From the NCBI GenBank assembly GCA_017550385.1, contig JAFZPJ010000052.1:1-64000 (forward strand): a DNA stretch of 64,000 nucleotides. Reading direction: 5' to 3'. A program made the position numbers and the translations under genes. This document shows positions 34,839 through 43,660 of the stretch, one piece after another. Positions within the stretch are counted from its first letter, which is position 1; each line of letters starts with the position of its first letter. Under the pieces are notes generated by a model. It saw only the letters and a list, made by a program, of their open reading frames with translations. It was not told where the DNA came from and did not search any database. The stretch comes from Clostridiales bacterium. GTDB taxonomy: Bacteria > Bacillota > Clostridia > Saccharofermentanales > Saccharofermentanaceae.

Positions 34839-36068
34839 ATGGATAACCTTACACTCTTTGACATATACAATCAGATGTTCGACATCCTTGAGAGCAAGGA
34901 GAGGATGACTGATGTTACTCAGGATAAGATCAAGCTCCTCCGTGATTCGAGGGAGAAGTTCCTGAGCCCCGGAGCTATGAGATCCAATGCCAGCAGGGGA
35001 AGGGTCGACCCCGAACCTGACTGCAAGATCAGATCATGCTATGAGCGCGATACGGGAAGGATAATCTACTCCCAGGCTTTCAGAAGGCTCAAGCACAAGA
35101 CGCAGGTCTTCTTCAATCCGGAGAATGACCACATCTGCTCGAGACTCGAGCATGTCATGTATGTCGATTACATCGCGCAGACCATAGGCCGTGCGCTCAA
35201 TCTCAATACGGATCTCATAAGGGCGATCGCGCTGGGCCACGACGTCGGACACACACCGTTCGGACACAGCGGCGAGCGCGTTCTGAACAAGATGCTCAAG
35301 GAGACGGATCCCAAGCTCTACTTCGAACACGAATCCAACAGCTTAAGGGTATTGGATGTCCTGGAGCAGCACGGCGATTCGTTCGGCCTTAACCTGTCTT
35401 TTGAGGTAAGGGACGGCATCATCTGCCACTGCGGAGAGCATTATGATGAGCAGGTCCTCATCCCCTGCAGGGACAAGACTGAAGAAGATCTGTCTTACCT
35501 CATCAGGAAGAACGACCGCAAGGGCCCTGCTACTCTCGAAGGCTGCGTCGTAAGATTCTCGGATAAGTTCGCATACGTCGGAAGAGACATCGAAGATGCG
35601 GTGCGCACCAACGTTCTCGGCAGCGAGTACCAGCTTCCCGAAGAGGGCAGCGAGATGGGAAGATCCAACGCAGAGATCATCAACTATCTCGTCGAGGATA
35701 TCGTCGAGAACAGCATGGACAAGGATGAGATCAGGATCTCCGACAGGGCATGCAGAGCGCTCAAGTCAGTCCTAATCACGAATGTCGACTATATCTACAA
35801 AGCTCCGAAGGTAAAGACCTATGAGAGCTACTGCGACCTGGTGATAACCGCGCTCTATAAGGAATTCCTCGATGCGGTGTATAACATCGACCAGGCAAGG
35901 AATTCGAAGAACGAAGCCATCCGTGCGTTTGCGGCTTTTGTCGACGAGCATCCCGAGAAGGATAAGCCCGAATCAGAGATGCCGCTGCCGATCTTCGTAT
36001 CGGATTACATCGCCGGCATGACCGATACATACGCTATCAAGTGCTTCAACGAATTGTTCAAGAACTGA
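34839..36068 (+). CDS. dgt: dGTP triphosphohydrolase-like HD protein
   Basis: This 409-residue cytoplasmic HD-domain hydrolase removes triphosphate from dGTP or related dNTPs. The sequence FRRLKHKTQVFF, RLEHVMYV and ALGHDVGHTPFGHSGE holds the metal-binding H...HD residues and the dGTPase signature. ATG 34839 is chosen with GAAGGGAG eight bases upstream. The next gene is another HD nucleotidase whose ORF follows after 20 bases, indicating a nucleotide pool module. Biochemical specificity among Dgt-like proteins varies, so the substrate is inferred from family only. Confidence 0.88.
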   Translation: MDNLTLFDIYNQMFDILESKERMTDVTQDKIKLLRDSREKFLSPGAMRSNASRGRVDPEPDCKIRSCYERDTGRIIYSQAFRRLKHKTQVFFNPENDHICSRLEHVMYVDYIAQTIGRALNLNTDLIRAIALGHDVGHTPFGHSGERVLNKMLKETDPKLYFEHESNSLRVLDVLEQHGDSFGLNLSFEVRDGIICHCGEHYDEQVLIPCRDKTEEDLSYLIRKNDRKGPATLEGCVVRFSDKFAYVGRDIEDAVRTNVLGSEYQLPEEGSEMGRSNAEIINYLVEDIVENSMDKDEIRISDRACRALKSVLITNVDYIYKAPKVKTYESYCDLVITALYKEFLDAVYNIDQARNSKNEAIRAFAAFVDEHPEKDKPESEMPLPIFVSDYIAGMTDTYAIKCFNELFKN

Positions 36069-36088
36069 CGGATAAGAAGGGGATAAAG

Positions 36089-36712
36089 ATGGAAGAATAC
36101 GGTTTCTATGCAATGCTCGACCGCATGCAGTACATAAACAGGTGGGGCCTCATGCGCAACACCAGGACCGAGAACATCAAGGAGCACAGCTTCGATGTCG
36201 CGGTAATTGCTTTCGCGCTCTGCTCGATCCATAACAACATGGTCAAGGACGATGAGACGGCGATCAAGCCCGATCCGTATAAGGTCCAGGCATATGCTCT
36301 GTACCACGACTGCACGGAGATAATCACGGGCGATCTTCCGACTCCGATCAAGTACAGGAGCCGCGAGATCACAAGCGCATATAAGGAAGTAGAACACGAG
36401 GCTGCATTATCGCTCGTGGATCTTCTTCCCGAAGACGAAGAGCTCAGGGCGCAGTATCTCGACCTGCTCGATCCTGCAAAGGATACCGACGAGAAGGTCC
36501 TCATGCACAAGCTCGTAAAAGCAGCAGACAAGATCTCCGCATACATCAAGTGCCTCAGGGAAGAATCTTCCGGCAGCACGGAATTCTCCGCTGCAAAGAA
36601 AGCTACGGGCGAAGCCGTTAAGGCGATGGGACTTCCCGAGGCGGATTACTTCATGAAGCATTACGTTCCTCCGTACGGATACACTCTGGACGAGATATCG
36701 GGGAAGGATTGA
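36089..36712 (+). CDS. yfbR: 5'-deoxynucleotidase (YfbR-like HD protein)
   Basis: This 207-residue HD-domain enzyme dephosphorylates deoxyribonucleoside 5'-monophosphates. The N-terminal YINRWGLMRNTRTENIKEHS closely follows E. coli YfbR, and ALYHDCTEIITGDLPTPIKY carries the HD motif. ATG 36089 is chosen because AAGAAGGGG lies six to seven bases upstream; the upstream ATG at 36041 would overlap dgt and add non-conserved residues. Together with Dgt it can degrade excess dNTPs. The next gene starts four bases after its stop. Confidence 0.92.
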   Translation: MEEYGFYAMLDRMQYINRWGLMRNTRTENIKEHSFDVAVIAFALCSIHNNMVKDDETAIKPDPYKVQAYALYHDCTEIITGDLPTPIKYRSREITSAYKEVEHEAALSLVDLLPEDEELRAQYLDLLDPAKDTDEKVLMHKLVKAADKISAYIKCLREESSGSTEFSAAKKATGEAVKAMGLPEADYFMKHYVPPYGYTLDEISGKD

Positions 36713-36716
36713 GCGG

Positions 36717-39230
36717 ATGTTCAGAAGAAGACCCGAGTATTTTGTGTTATCGATGCTGTTCGTCGTCTTACTGGCGGCAGGCGTCGTCTATATGGTGCTT
36801 ACGCTCCCTTCGGCTTCTGCCGGCATAAGGAACAATAAGGCGGAAGACATCGTGCTTCGCGCATCCTCTCTCGTCGGGATGGATGAGGCATCCGCGGAGA
36901 AGGCAGAGGACCGTATCCGCTACGGCATGATGACAACGGGCGATTTCCTTACGGCTTGTTTTACTTCCCCGGAGTACCTTCTCCAGGGCAAGGACGATAC
37001 CGCTTTCGCGCAGGACCTTTGCTATGTGCTCGAAGGCGAAGCGGACGATGATGATGTCGCAGACATTGTGGAAGACCTGGAAGACTCTTCAAGGATGGCG
37101 GTCATTGCCAAGGCGGCAGCAGACAAGGATCCTTCCTTCGCCGTATCGTCACCGGTATCTTCCGAACAGGGCAGCGTGATATCAGCCTTTGAGATGAACG
37201 AGACCATAGCAGGTCAGGGCGAATACACGATAGGTATCAGAGAGGCTAACGGAAGTTTCTGCGCGACCGGCAATGAAGTCAGAACGGATTTCTTCGTCGA
37301 CGGCATCCTTTACAGGGGATACTTAAGCTACGGCGAATATGATGAAGCAACGGGCACCAGGACGTTTACTCTGTCCTGGGATACGGCAGATGTCAGCTCC
37401 GGACAGCACGAGGTCAAGATCCTTCTGAGGTCTTCTGACGGCAGAGGCATAGCCGTATCGGGCGGTACGGTGCTGATCCCCGAGAGGACAGTCCTTCAGG
37501 CGAATTCGGTTGCCAACTGCGTGCTGAACGCGGGCTCCGACAGTGCATGGTACGTTATAGACTGCGGCACCGACAACTGCTTCCTGAACTTTGTTGACAT
37601 TGGCGATGACATCAACGTAACGCTGTACGACTGCCTCGGCAACGAGATAGGCAGCAACGGTCATCCGGGTTCCATATACGAGGTGTTAAGAGGCGTTAAG
37701 CAGGATACAGCCCTGATCGCATCGCAGACGGGCATAGACGGTATCTCCAACTGTTTCTACGCAGAGGTGAGAAGGGGTCCCGAATGCAAGACCGTAGAGG
37801 AGGACCTCTACTACAAGATCGTCAGCAGTGAGGATGCCGCTTACTACAACGGTGCCTATATGGCGGTAATGCCGGGCGATGATGCCGATTCGCTCAAGCT
37901 CGTAGATATGACCAACTCCGCATTCAAGGTCGACAAGCAGGATGTCAAGATCCTTCCCATCAACGGATCGCTCACGGATCTGCGCATAGGCAATTCCGAG
38001 TCGGGCTATGACCTCGGAGTATATCCGGACTTTGATTCCGAGATGAGAGACTACGCTTATTACATGGATACGAGCTCGAAAGTCACCGTATACTGCGATA
38101 CCTTGGAAGGCTATGCCGCATCGGTAACGATAACGGCATTCCACGGCGGTACTCCGACGACTCTTGCACCGGGCCAGATATATGAGGTCCCGTCAGGCGA
38201 GACCGTTCTCGATGTCTGCGTCAAATCCTTCAACGGCAAAGAGTATTCGTACTATGTATATCTTCTCAACGGCAACGACGACGGCCAGTTCTTCGAGCAG
38301 ACCTTGATCCAGTTCCCGCAGAGCTATTACAGCGGATTGTGGCTCATGCATAATCTGCACCCGGACTATATCTTTACGCCTTACAATACCGGCCTCGACT
38401 TCCAGACCGTCCTTAATGCCGAGTGCAAGAACGGCAGGAGCCTCGCGCAGTATTCGCAGTTCCCGACTTACATCAAGGACAACAGCCCCGTATACGACGG
38501 TGCCGACTGGATGGCGGTAAAGCCCGAGGTCACGAGCTACTTCCTCGATCCGAGGAATTTCCTCGTGCCCGACCGCATCTTCATGTTCGAGCAATTAAGC
38601 TTCGACTCCGACGTTCAGACCATTGCAGGCGTCAGGTCCATCATCGCAGGTTCCTTCCTTGACAACGGCGAGAAAGACTACGCACAGCTTATCTATGATG
38701 CCGGCGAAGCGGCAGGCGTATCGCCTTACTTCCTCGCATCGAGGATAATCCAGGAGATGGGCTACAACGGCGAGTCTGCTCTCTGGTGCGGCGAGGTCGA
38801 AGGCTACGAAGGCTACTACAACTTCTACAACATCGGATCGTATGCATCTGCTGACGGCACTGCTGTTACGAACGGCGCGAAATACGCCATGTGGGGCAAG
38901 GATCCTGAAGCCCAGGAGATATCCGATACCGAAGCAGCGATACTGCTTCCCTGGGATACTCCCGAGAAGGCCATCGAAGGCGGAGCGCTCTGGATCGCTT
39001 CCGGATATATCGAAGCAGGTCAGAACACGCTCTACTTCCAGAAGTTCGACATCAAACAGGACGGCACCGAACTGTACACCCATCAGTATGCCCAGAACAT
39101 AATGATGGCTTATTCGGAGTCTAAGAGATACTTCAACAGCTACAATGACATCGGTATGCTGGATCAGGATTTCGAGTTCATCATCCCCGTATACGAGAAC
39201 ATGCCGGAGGATTACGGATACCTTCCGTGA
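36717..39230 (+). CDS. Membrane-anchored beta-N-acetylglucosaminidase (peptidoglycan hydrolase)
   Basis: This 837-residue surface protein has an N-terminal membrane helix (about residues 9-35), a short DUF4214-like helical region (MTTGDFLTACFTSPEYLLQG, about 78-105), several beta-sandwich regions, and a C-terminal glucosaminidase domain from about residue 640. The catalytic region has SPYFLASRIIQEMGYNG, YYNFYNIGSY and AIEGGALWIASGYIEAGQNT, as in LytB/LytD-type enzymes that cleave glycan strands of the cell wall. The first Glu (in IQEMG) is the likely acid. It starts four bases after yfbR. The next gene encodes a cohesin-like surface protein, so the two may work together on the wall. Confidence 0.82.
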   Translation: MFRRRPEYFVLSMLFVVLLAAGVVYMVLTLPSASAGIRNNKAEDIVLRASSLVGMDEASAEKAEDRIRYGMMTTGDFLTACFTSPEYLLQGKDDTAFAQDLCYVLEGEADDDDVADIVEDLEDSSRMAVIAKAAADKDPSFAVSSPVSSEQGSVISAFEMNETIAGQGEYTIGIREANGSFCATGNEVRTDFFVDGILYRGYLSYGEYDEATGTRTFTLSWDTADVSSGQHEVKILLRSSDGRGIAVSGGTVLIPERTVLQANSVANCVLNAGSDSAWYVIDCGTDNCFLNFVDIGDDINVTLYDCLGNEIGSNGHPGSIYEVLRGVKQDTALIASQTGIDGISNCFYAEVRRGPECKTVEEDLYYKIVSSEDAAYYNGAYMAVMPGDDADSLKLVDMTNSAFKVDKQDVKILPINGSLTDLRIGNSESGYDLGVYPDFDSEMRDYAYYMDTSSKVTVYCDTLEGYAASVTITAFHGGTPTTLAPGQIYEVPSGETVLDVCVKSFNGKEYSYYVYLLNGNDDGQFFEQTLIQFPQSYYSGLWLMHNLHPDYIFTPYNTGLDFQTVLNAECKNGRSLAQYSQFPTYIKDNSPVYDGADWMAVKPEVTSYFLDPRNFLVPDRIFMFEQLSFDSDVQTIAGVRSIIAGSFLDNGEKDYAQLIYDAGEAAGVSPYFLASRIIQEMGYNGESALWCGEVEGYEGYYNFYNIGSYASADGTAVTNGAKYAMWGKDPEAQEISDTEAAILLPWDTPEKAIEGGALWIASGYIEAGQNTLYFQKFDIKQDGTELYTHQYAQNIMMAYSESKRYFNSYNDIGMLDQDFEFIIPVYENMPEDYGYLP

Positions 39231-39237
39231 TTGATAT

Positions 39238-40683
39238 ATGAGCAAGAGTGTTAGAGCTGTATCCGTGATAATCTTATCGGCGCTTATGGCGCTCATCTTC
39301 CTGCCGCTCGGTAGGGCGGATGTCAGAGCCGAAGCGCTCGTTACGGTATCGGTCTCTCCTCAGAAACAGACGATCGGTCAGGGTGACATCATAAAGATCG
39401 ACATCGTTGCTGACAACATGCCTGAGATCACGAGCTTCGGTCCCATCGTGCTCGGATACGACGAGACGGTTGCCGAGTATATCTCCTTTGATCAGGGAAC
39501 TGCACTTAAGAACTTCATATACACCGAGAGCTCGGAAGACGGCGTCATAACCGTATCCGCTGCCGATCAGTATGCGCAGAATTCTGAAGACGACGAATAC
39601 GATATCGCGGCTTTCCAGTCTTCGGAGCCGGTCGTGCTCTACACGCTCTCTTTCCGTGTTAAGCCTAATGCCACAGGTGAATTCGATGCATGGCTCGATG
39701 ACCTGGGCGAGTTCAGGAATGCCGCAGGCGAAGGCGCCGAACTTACCAAAGGTTCCGGCACGACTCTTCCCATCAACGAAGCTACTATCTCAAGTGATGC
39801 CACGCTTGCGTTCCTTAAGATAAGCGGTGTTCAGCTTACCCCGGAATTCAATCCGAACATCACGAGCTACTCTGCGACGGTCGAGCGTTCGGTAACGGAT
39901 CTTCAGGTCAATGCCATCGCGAGCAACCTGTGGGCGGCGGTCATCATCGAAGGTGCCGATGATCTCAGTATCGGCGAGAACGAGATCACGATCGACGTAA
40001 CGGCTCAGGACGGTGTGAGCTGGATGCACTATTCCATCCACATCACGCGTAACGAGAGCTATGTTCCTGTCGATGCGGCTCTTGTCGATTATGCCGGCAA
40101 CATATATACGTTCGTCGACCTTCCGCAGGAGATATCGCTTCCGGAAGGATTCTCACAGACGACGAGAGTCATCAACGGATACAGCGTTCCCGCATTTACG
40201 AGAGACGGCGTATCGAGCGTCCTTTTGTATCTGTTCGACGGATATGACTCTCCCGGTCTGTATTTCTATAACAGTACTACCAAGACCGTTACCAAATATG
40301 ATTCGGACAACACGATCATAAGAATGAGCAAGATACTGCAGATAAGTCCGCTGCCCGAGAATGTCTCGATACCTGACGGATTTACCGCGGCGACTTTCGA
40401 TACGGGCACGGTAGTGCTGAGCGGTTACGCCAACGAAGACAAAGAGTTCATCTGCTACCTTACCGACGAGACGGGTATCGGCAACTTCTATCTGTACAAT
40501 CCGGAAGACGGCACGTTCCAGCTCTACAAGCCTGCGGACAAGCGTGCGGCTACGCTGTTCGAGTATCTGTTCAACATCTTCCTAGTAATATCGATCATTG
40601 AAGCGGTAATCATCGTTATCATCGTATATCTGGTCAGAAGGATCTTCGTCGACAAGACCAATCCGAGACCGAAGAGAGTATAA
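39238..40683 (+). CDS. Surface protein with cohesin-like and cadherin-like domains, C-terminal membrane anchor
   Basis: This 481-residue protein has a signal peptide (cleavage after about residue 31), a cohesin-like beta-sandwich at about 33-180 (VSVSPQKQTIGQGDIIKIDI, VLYTLSFRVKPNATGEF), and a cadherin-like beta-sandwich at about 185-275 (LAFLKISGVQLTPEFNPNIT, SYSATV, DLSIGENEITIDVTAQDG). A less defined domain and a C-terminal membrane helix with basic tail (near residues 450-481) follow. No ribosome site is near the ATG, so translation may be coupled to the glucosaminidase gene seven bases upstream. The cohesin call is by pattern and no dockerin is seen in the window. Confidence 0.68.
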   Translation: MSKSVRAVSVIILSALMALIFLPLGRADVRAEALVTVSVSPQKQTIGQGDIIKIDIVADNMPEITSFGPIVLGYDETVAEYISFDQGTALKNFIYTESSEDGVITVSAADQYAQNSEDDEYDIAAFQSSEPVVLYTLSFRVKPNATGEFDAWLDDLGEFRNAAGEGAELTKGSGTTLPINEATISSDATLAFLKISGVQLTPEFNPNITSYSATVERSVTDLQVNAIASNLWAAVIIEGADDLSIGENEITIDVTAQDGVSWMHYSIHITRNESYVPVDAALVDYAGNIYTFVDLPQEISLPEGFSQTTRVINGYSVPAFTRDGVSSVLLYLFDGYDSPGLYFYNSTTKTVTKYDSDNTIIRMSKILQISPLPENVSIPDGFTAATFDTGTVVLSGYANEDKEFICYLTDETGIGNFYLYNPEDGTFQLYKPADKRAATLFEYLFNIFLVISIIEAVIIVIIVYLVRRIFVDKTNPRPKRV

Positions 40684-40693
40684 AGGAGCTTAC

Positions 40694-41272
40694 ATGGGCA
40701 TTGTTAAGAAGATAGTATTCGGAGATCCGAGCTTTACCGAGAGTCAGGAGAAGAAGCGTAAGCTCTTCATGTATCTGGTGAGCGGCGGTATTACGACGGT
40801 GGCAAATTGGGTAGTGTATATCGTTTTCGATCTGCTGGTGCAGTCCGATATGATGGTAACCATGTTCGGTTCCGAGTTCTCCCTGAAGATAGCCGTAAAG
40901 CAGATCGTCGGATGGATCGTCGCGGTGACCGTCGCATACATCCTCAACAGGATCACCGTGTTCAGGTCGAAGGGCAATGTCATAAGAGAGCTCTTTACTT
41001 TCGCGGGTGCCAGAGTCCTGTCGTTCGTCGTGCTGGAACTCGGCGTCATGTATCTGATGGTCTGGGCGTGCGAAGCGATAACGGGACAGCCGGTATCGAC
41101 CCCCATGTTCATGATCGCTGCCTTCGCGTTCACATACGATTATCTCGTTAAGCTCATCAACTGCGTATTCGTTGTCATAGCGAACTACGTGCTCAGCAAG
41201 ATCATGGTATTCAGGAAGAAGGACATGGTCGACTATAACGCTGACAAAAAAGAAGGCGAAGAGAATGCCTGA
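40694..41272 (+). CDS. GtrA-family membrane protein
   Basis: This 192-residue protein has four membrane helices. The pattern FMYLVSGGITTVANWVVYIVF, YILNRITVFRSKG and YVLSKIMVFRKKD is typical of GtrA/DPMS3-like proteins that help move undecaprenyl- or dolichyl-linked sugars used in surface glycosylation. AAAGGAG precedes the start. It overlaps folC by eight bases. Family members often sit beside glycosyltransferases; none is adjacent, but a GT-C-like protein lies at 51652. Confidence 0.85.
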   Translation: MGIVKKIVFGDPSFTESQEKKRKLFMYLVSGGITTVANWVVYIVFDLLVQSDMMVTMFGSEFSLKIAVKQIVGWIVAVTVAYILNRITVFRSKGNVIRELFTFAGARVLSFVVLELGVMYLMVWACEAITGQPVSTPMFMIAAFAFTYDYLVKLINCVFVVIANYVLSKIMVFRKKDMVDYNADKKEGEENA

Positions 41273-42635
41273 AGATATCCCGGAATTTCTTACCGGCGCC
41301 CTTAAGTTCGGGATCAAGCCGGGTCTTGAGAGGATCACCAGATTATGCGGGATCTTGGGCGATCCGCAGGAATCGTTCAAAGCTGTTCACATAGCGGGAA
41401 CTAACGGCAAAGGCTCGGTATCGGCTTTTGTCTCTACAATGCTCGCCTGCGATGACCGCACGGTCGGGATATTCACTTCTCCTTATCTGGAGAGGTTCTC
41501 CGAGCGCATCAGGATCATTGACGGCAGGAAGGGCCTGGAAGCTCTGGAAGCCGATGAGGCATACGGCGAGATCGCGCCTGACGACCTGGACAGATTATCG
41601 GAAGAGGTCCGGAAGGCAACGGTTCAGATGACAGAAGAGGGGTATGAGCATCCCACCGAGTTCGAGCTCATTACCGCACTTTGCTTCCTGTATTTTGCAG
41701 AGAAGAAGATAGATGTCGCAGTGCTCGAAGTAGGTCTCGGCGGAAGGCTCGACTCGACCAATATAATCAGTAATCCACTCGTTACTTCGGTCTGCGCGAT
41801 AGGTTATGACCACACCGACAGACTCGGTACGACCATAGAAGAGATCACGGGCGAGAAAGCAGGCATATTCAAGAACGGATGCCCGGCTGTCTGTCTCGAC
41901 CCTTCGATCACCATCTTAGGAGACGAAGACAAGGTCAAGGTCAGATCCGTGCTTACGGCCAAGGCGGAAGAAGCCGGTGCGAAGATAAGCTTCGCAGGCT
42001 CGAAGGATGTCTTGGACAGCTGCGTATTTACGGAAGACGGCCGCATGACCTTTACATACGAAGGCATGACTTACACGACAAGCCTCAACGGAAAGCATCA
42101 GGCGGGCAACGCTGCCGTAGCGATAGAGACCGCAAGGACGGCAGGTATATCGGAAGATGCGATATCCGAGGGCATATCAAGGACCATTTGGAAATGCCGT
42201 GCGGAGATACTCTGCAAGGATCCCGTGATAGTCCTTGACGGAGGACACAATCCCCAGGGCGCGGAGAGCCTCGCAGATCTCATGGGCAGGATAATGGGCG
42301 GCAGGCTCTGTGGCAAACCTGTAAGACTTGTCATGGGCGTCATGGTCGATAAGGACCTTACCAACATCCTCACAAAGTACAGAGACGGCGGAATAGAGCC
42401 GGTTGAGGCGGTCGCGGTCAGACCGGATAACCCCAGATCGCTCCCGCCGGACGAACTTTTATATAATATTAAACTTGTGTATAATAACGGCGTCAAAACG
42501 AAGGGGTTCGATGACCCTTGTGACGGCGTAAGGTATGCGTTGGAACGTTCGCGCGAAGACGGCATCCCGATACTCGTAACAGGATCACTGTATCTCCTGG
42601 GACAGATCAGGACATATCTGAAAGGAATTATCTGA
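41265..42635 (+). CDS. folC: Folylpolyglutamate synthase / dihydrofolate synthase
   Basis: This 456-residue cytoplasmic ligase of the Mur-ligase type adds glutamate to folates or dihydropteroate. HIAGTNGKGSVSAF at about residues 44-57 is the P-loop; FTSPYLERFSERI, EVGLGGRLDSTN and VLDGGHNPQGAESL are FolC blocks. A long insertion-free fold of normal length is present. The start overlaps gtrA, and the stop overlaps the start of the next gene (TGATG), so translation is coupled in series. Confidence 0.94.
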   Translation: MPEDIPEFLTGALKFGIKPGLERITRLCGILGDPQESFKAVHIAGTNGKGSVSAFVSTMLACDDRTVGIFTSPYLERFSERIRIIDGRKGLEALEADEAYGEIAPDDLDRLSEEVRKATVQMTEEGYEHPTEFELITALCFLYFAEKKIDVAVLEVGLGGRLDSTNIISNPLVTSVCAIGYDHTDRLGTTIEEITGEKAGIFKNGCPAVCLDPSITILGDEDKVKVRSVLTAKAEEAGAKISFAGSKDVLDSCVFTEDGRMTFTYEGMTYTTSLNGKHQAGNAAVAIETARTAGISEDAISEGISRTIWKCRAEILCKDPVIVLDGGHNPQGAESLADLMGRIMGGRLCGKPVRLVMGVMVDKDLTNILTKYRDGGIEPVEAVAVRPDNPRSLPPDELLYNIKLVYNNGVKTKGFDDPCDGVRYALERSREDGIPILVTGSLYLLGQIRTYLKGII

Positions 42636-43660
42636 TGCACGACTATCTGAGCCTCGCCATGATGCTTCAGCCTATCGATGAGACGAGCCTTATCCTCTTC
42701 GACGTATCGAACGAAGAGAAGGGCAGGATCATCAGACAGTACAACCGTGCTCTTGCAAATGCGCAGGGGGACGGCACCGATGTTGCGCAGATATTCTTAA
42801 AGCCCCTTATCTCCCAGTATGAGAAGTGGGGAGATCCCGCACTGATGTTCGGTCTTTGCCTCGCGAGGGAAGGACAGTTCAAGCGTGCGGAGGGCAGCCT
42901 TGCATATGCCATTGCCAATGTCCTTCAGTCCGAGCAGTATCTGACGATCGCACAGGAAGCGCTCAGGATGGTAAGAGAGGATATCAAGACTCCTCCCGAA
43001 GAGCTGCCTCCCGTTGAGATATCCGATAAGATCAAGAGCGCGCAGATGGCTTCAGGCGAATCTCCCGCGCAGAGGACAAACTTCCAGGCGCCGATCTTAA
43101 GACGTGCGCAGAAGGAATACGAAGCTCCCAGGATGGCTTCGGTAAAAGAGAGAAGAGACATCATGATGAGGTCCGGCAGCTCGGGCGACGAGCTCCCCGA
43201 TGACCAGCTCGAGATCGAGGATGTCAGGACTCCCGGAGACAAGATGAGATCTGCGGTCAAGGTGTTTGCCGTTATCTTCTCGCTCGTATGTATTGCCCTG
43301 ATAGTTATTTTCGGCGTGATACCGTTCGTGACGCAGAGCAGGGAGGAAGCTGCGGTGGCAGCCCAGGCGGCAGAGGAGAGAGACTATCTGTTAGATCAGC
43401 TCCAGCGCCGTTCGCAGGATCCCGAAGTTGCTTCGATAATCAACAGCTATAACAACAAATACGGCCCCGGTGCCGAGACAGCGCAGGAGACAGCGCCTTC
43501 GGAGAGCGAGACGGAAGCGACTTCCGAAGAGACGACTACCGAGGCGATCCCCGCCGCACAGGTCGCAGAGACCACAACCGAAGCGGAGACTGAAGAGACC
43601 GGCGAGACGGGATCTGAAGACGGGGAAGATACTACAGAAGATAATCCGGAGGAGAACTGA
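42635..43660 (+). CDS. Membrane protein of unknown function with helical repeat-like N-terminus
   Basis: This 341-residue protein has an N-terminal soluble half with helical segments of alternating hydrophobic pattern (PLISQYEKWGDPALMFGLCLAR, EGSLAYAIANVLQ) that recall TPR repeats. A basic and acidic linker, one membrane helix (about 209-232) and an extracytoplasmic tail extremely rich in Glu, Thr and Ala (EAETEETGETGSEDGEDT) follow. It lies between folC and thrC, overlapping both at TGATG junctions. No family is recognised. The topology suggests a cytoplasmic scaffold with a disordered outside tail. Confidence 0.6.
   Translation: MHDYLSLAMMLQPIDETSLILFDVSNEEKGRIIRQYNRALANAQGDGTDVAQIFLKPLISQYEKWGDPALMFGLCLAREGQFKRAEGSLAYAIANVLQSEQYLTIAQEALRMVREDIKTPPEELPPVEISDKIKSAQMASGESPAQRTNFQAPILRRAQKEYEAPRMASVKERRDIMMRSGSSGDELPDDQLEIEDVRTPGDKMRSAVKVFAVIFSLVCIALIVIFGVIPFVTQSREEAAVAAQAAEERDYLLDQLQRRSQDPEVASIINSYNNKYGPGAETAQETAPSESETEATSEETTTEAIPAAQVAETTTEAETEETGETGSEDGEDTTEDNPEEN

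Noticed and set aside
34839..36712. Dedicated antiphage defence island
   Set aside because: The neighbours (pcrA, folC, thrC, cell-wall genes) are housekeeping, base composition is uniform and no other defence gene or mobile element is seen.
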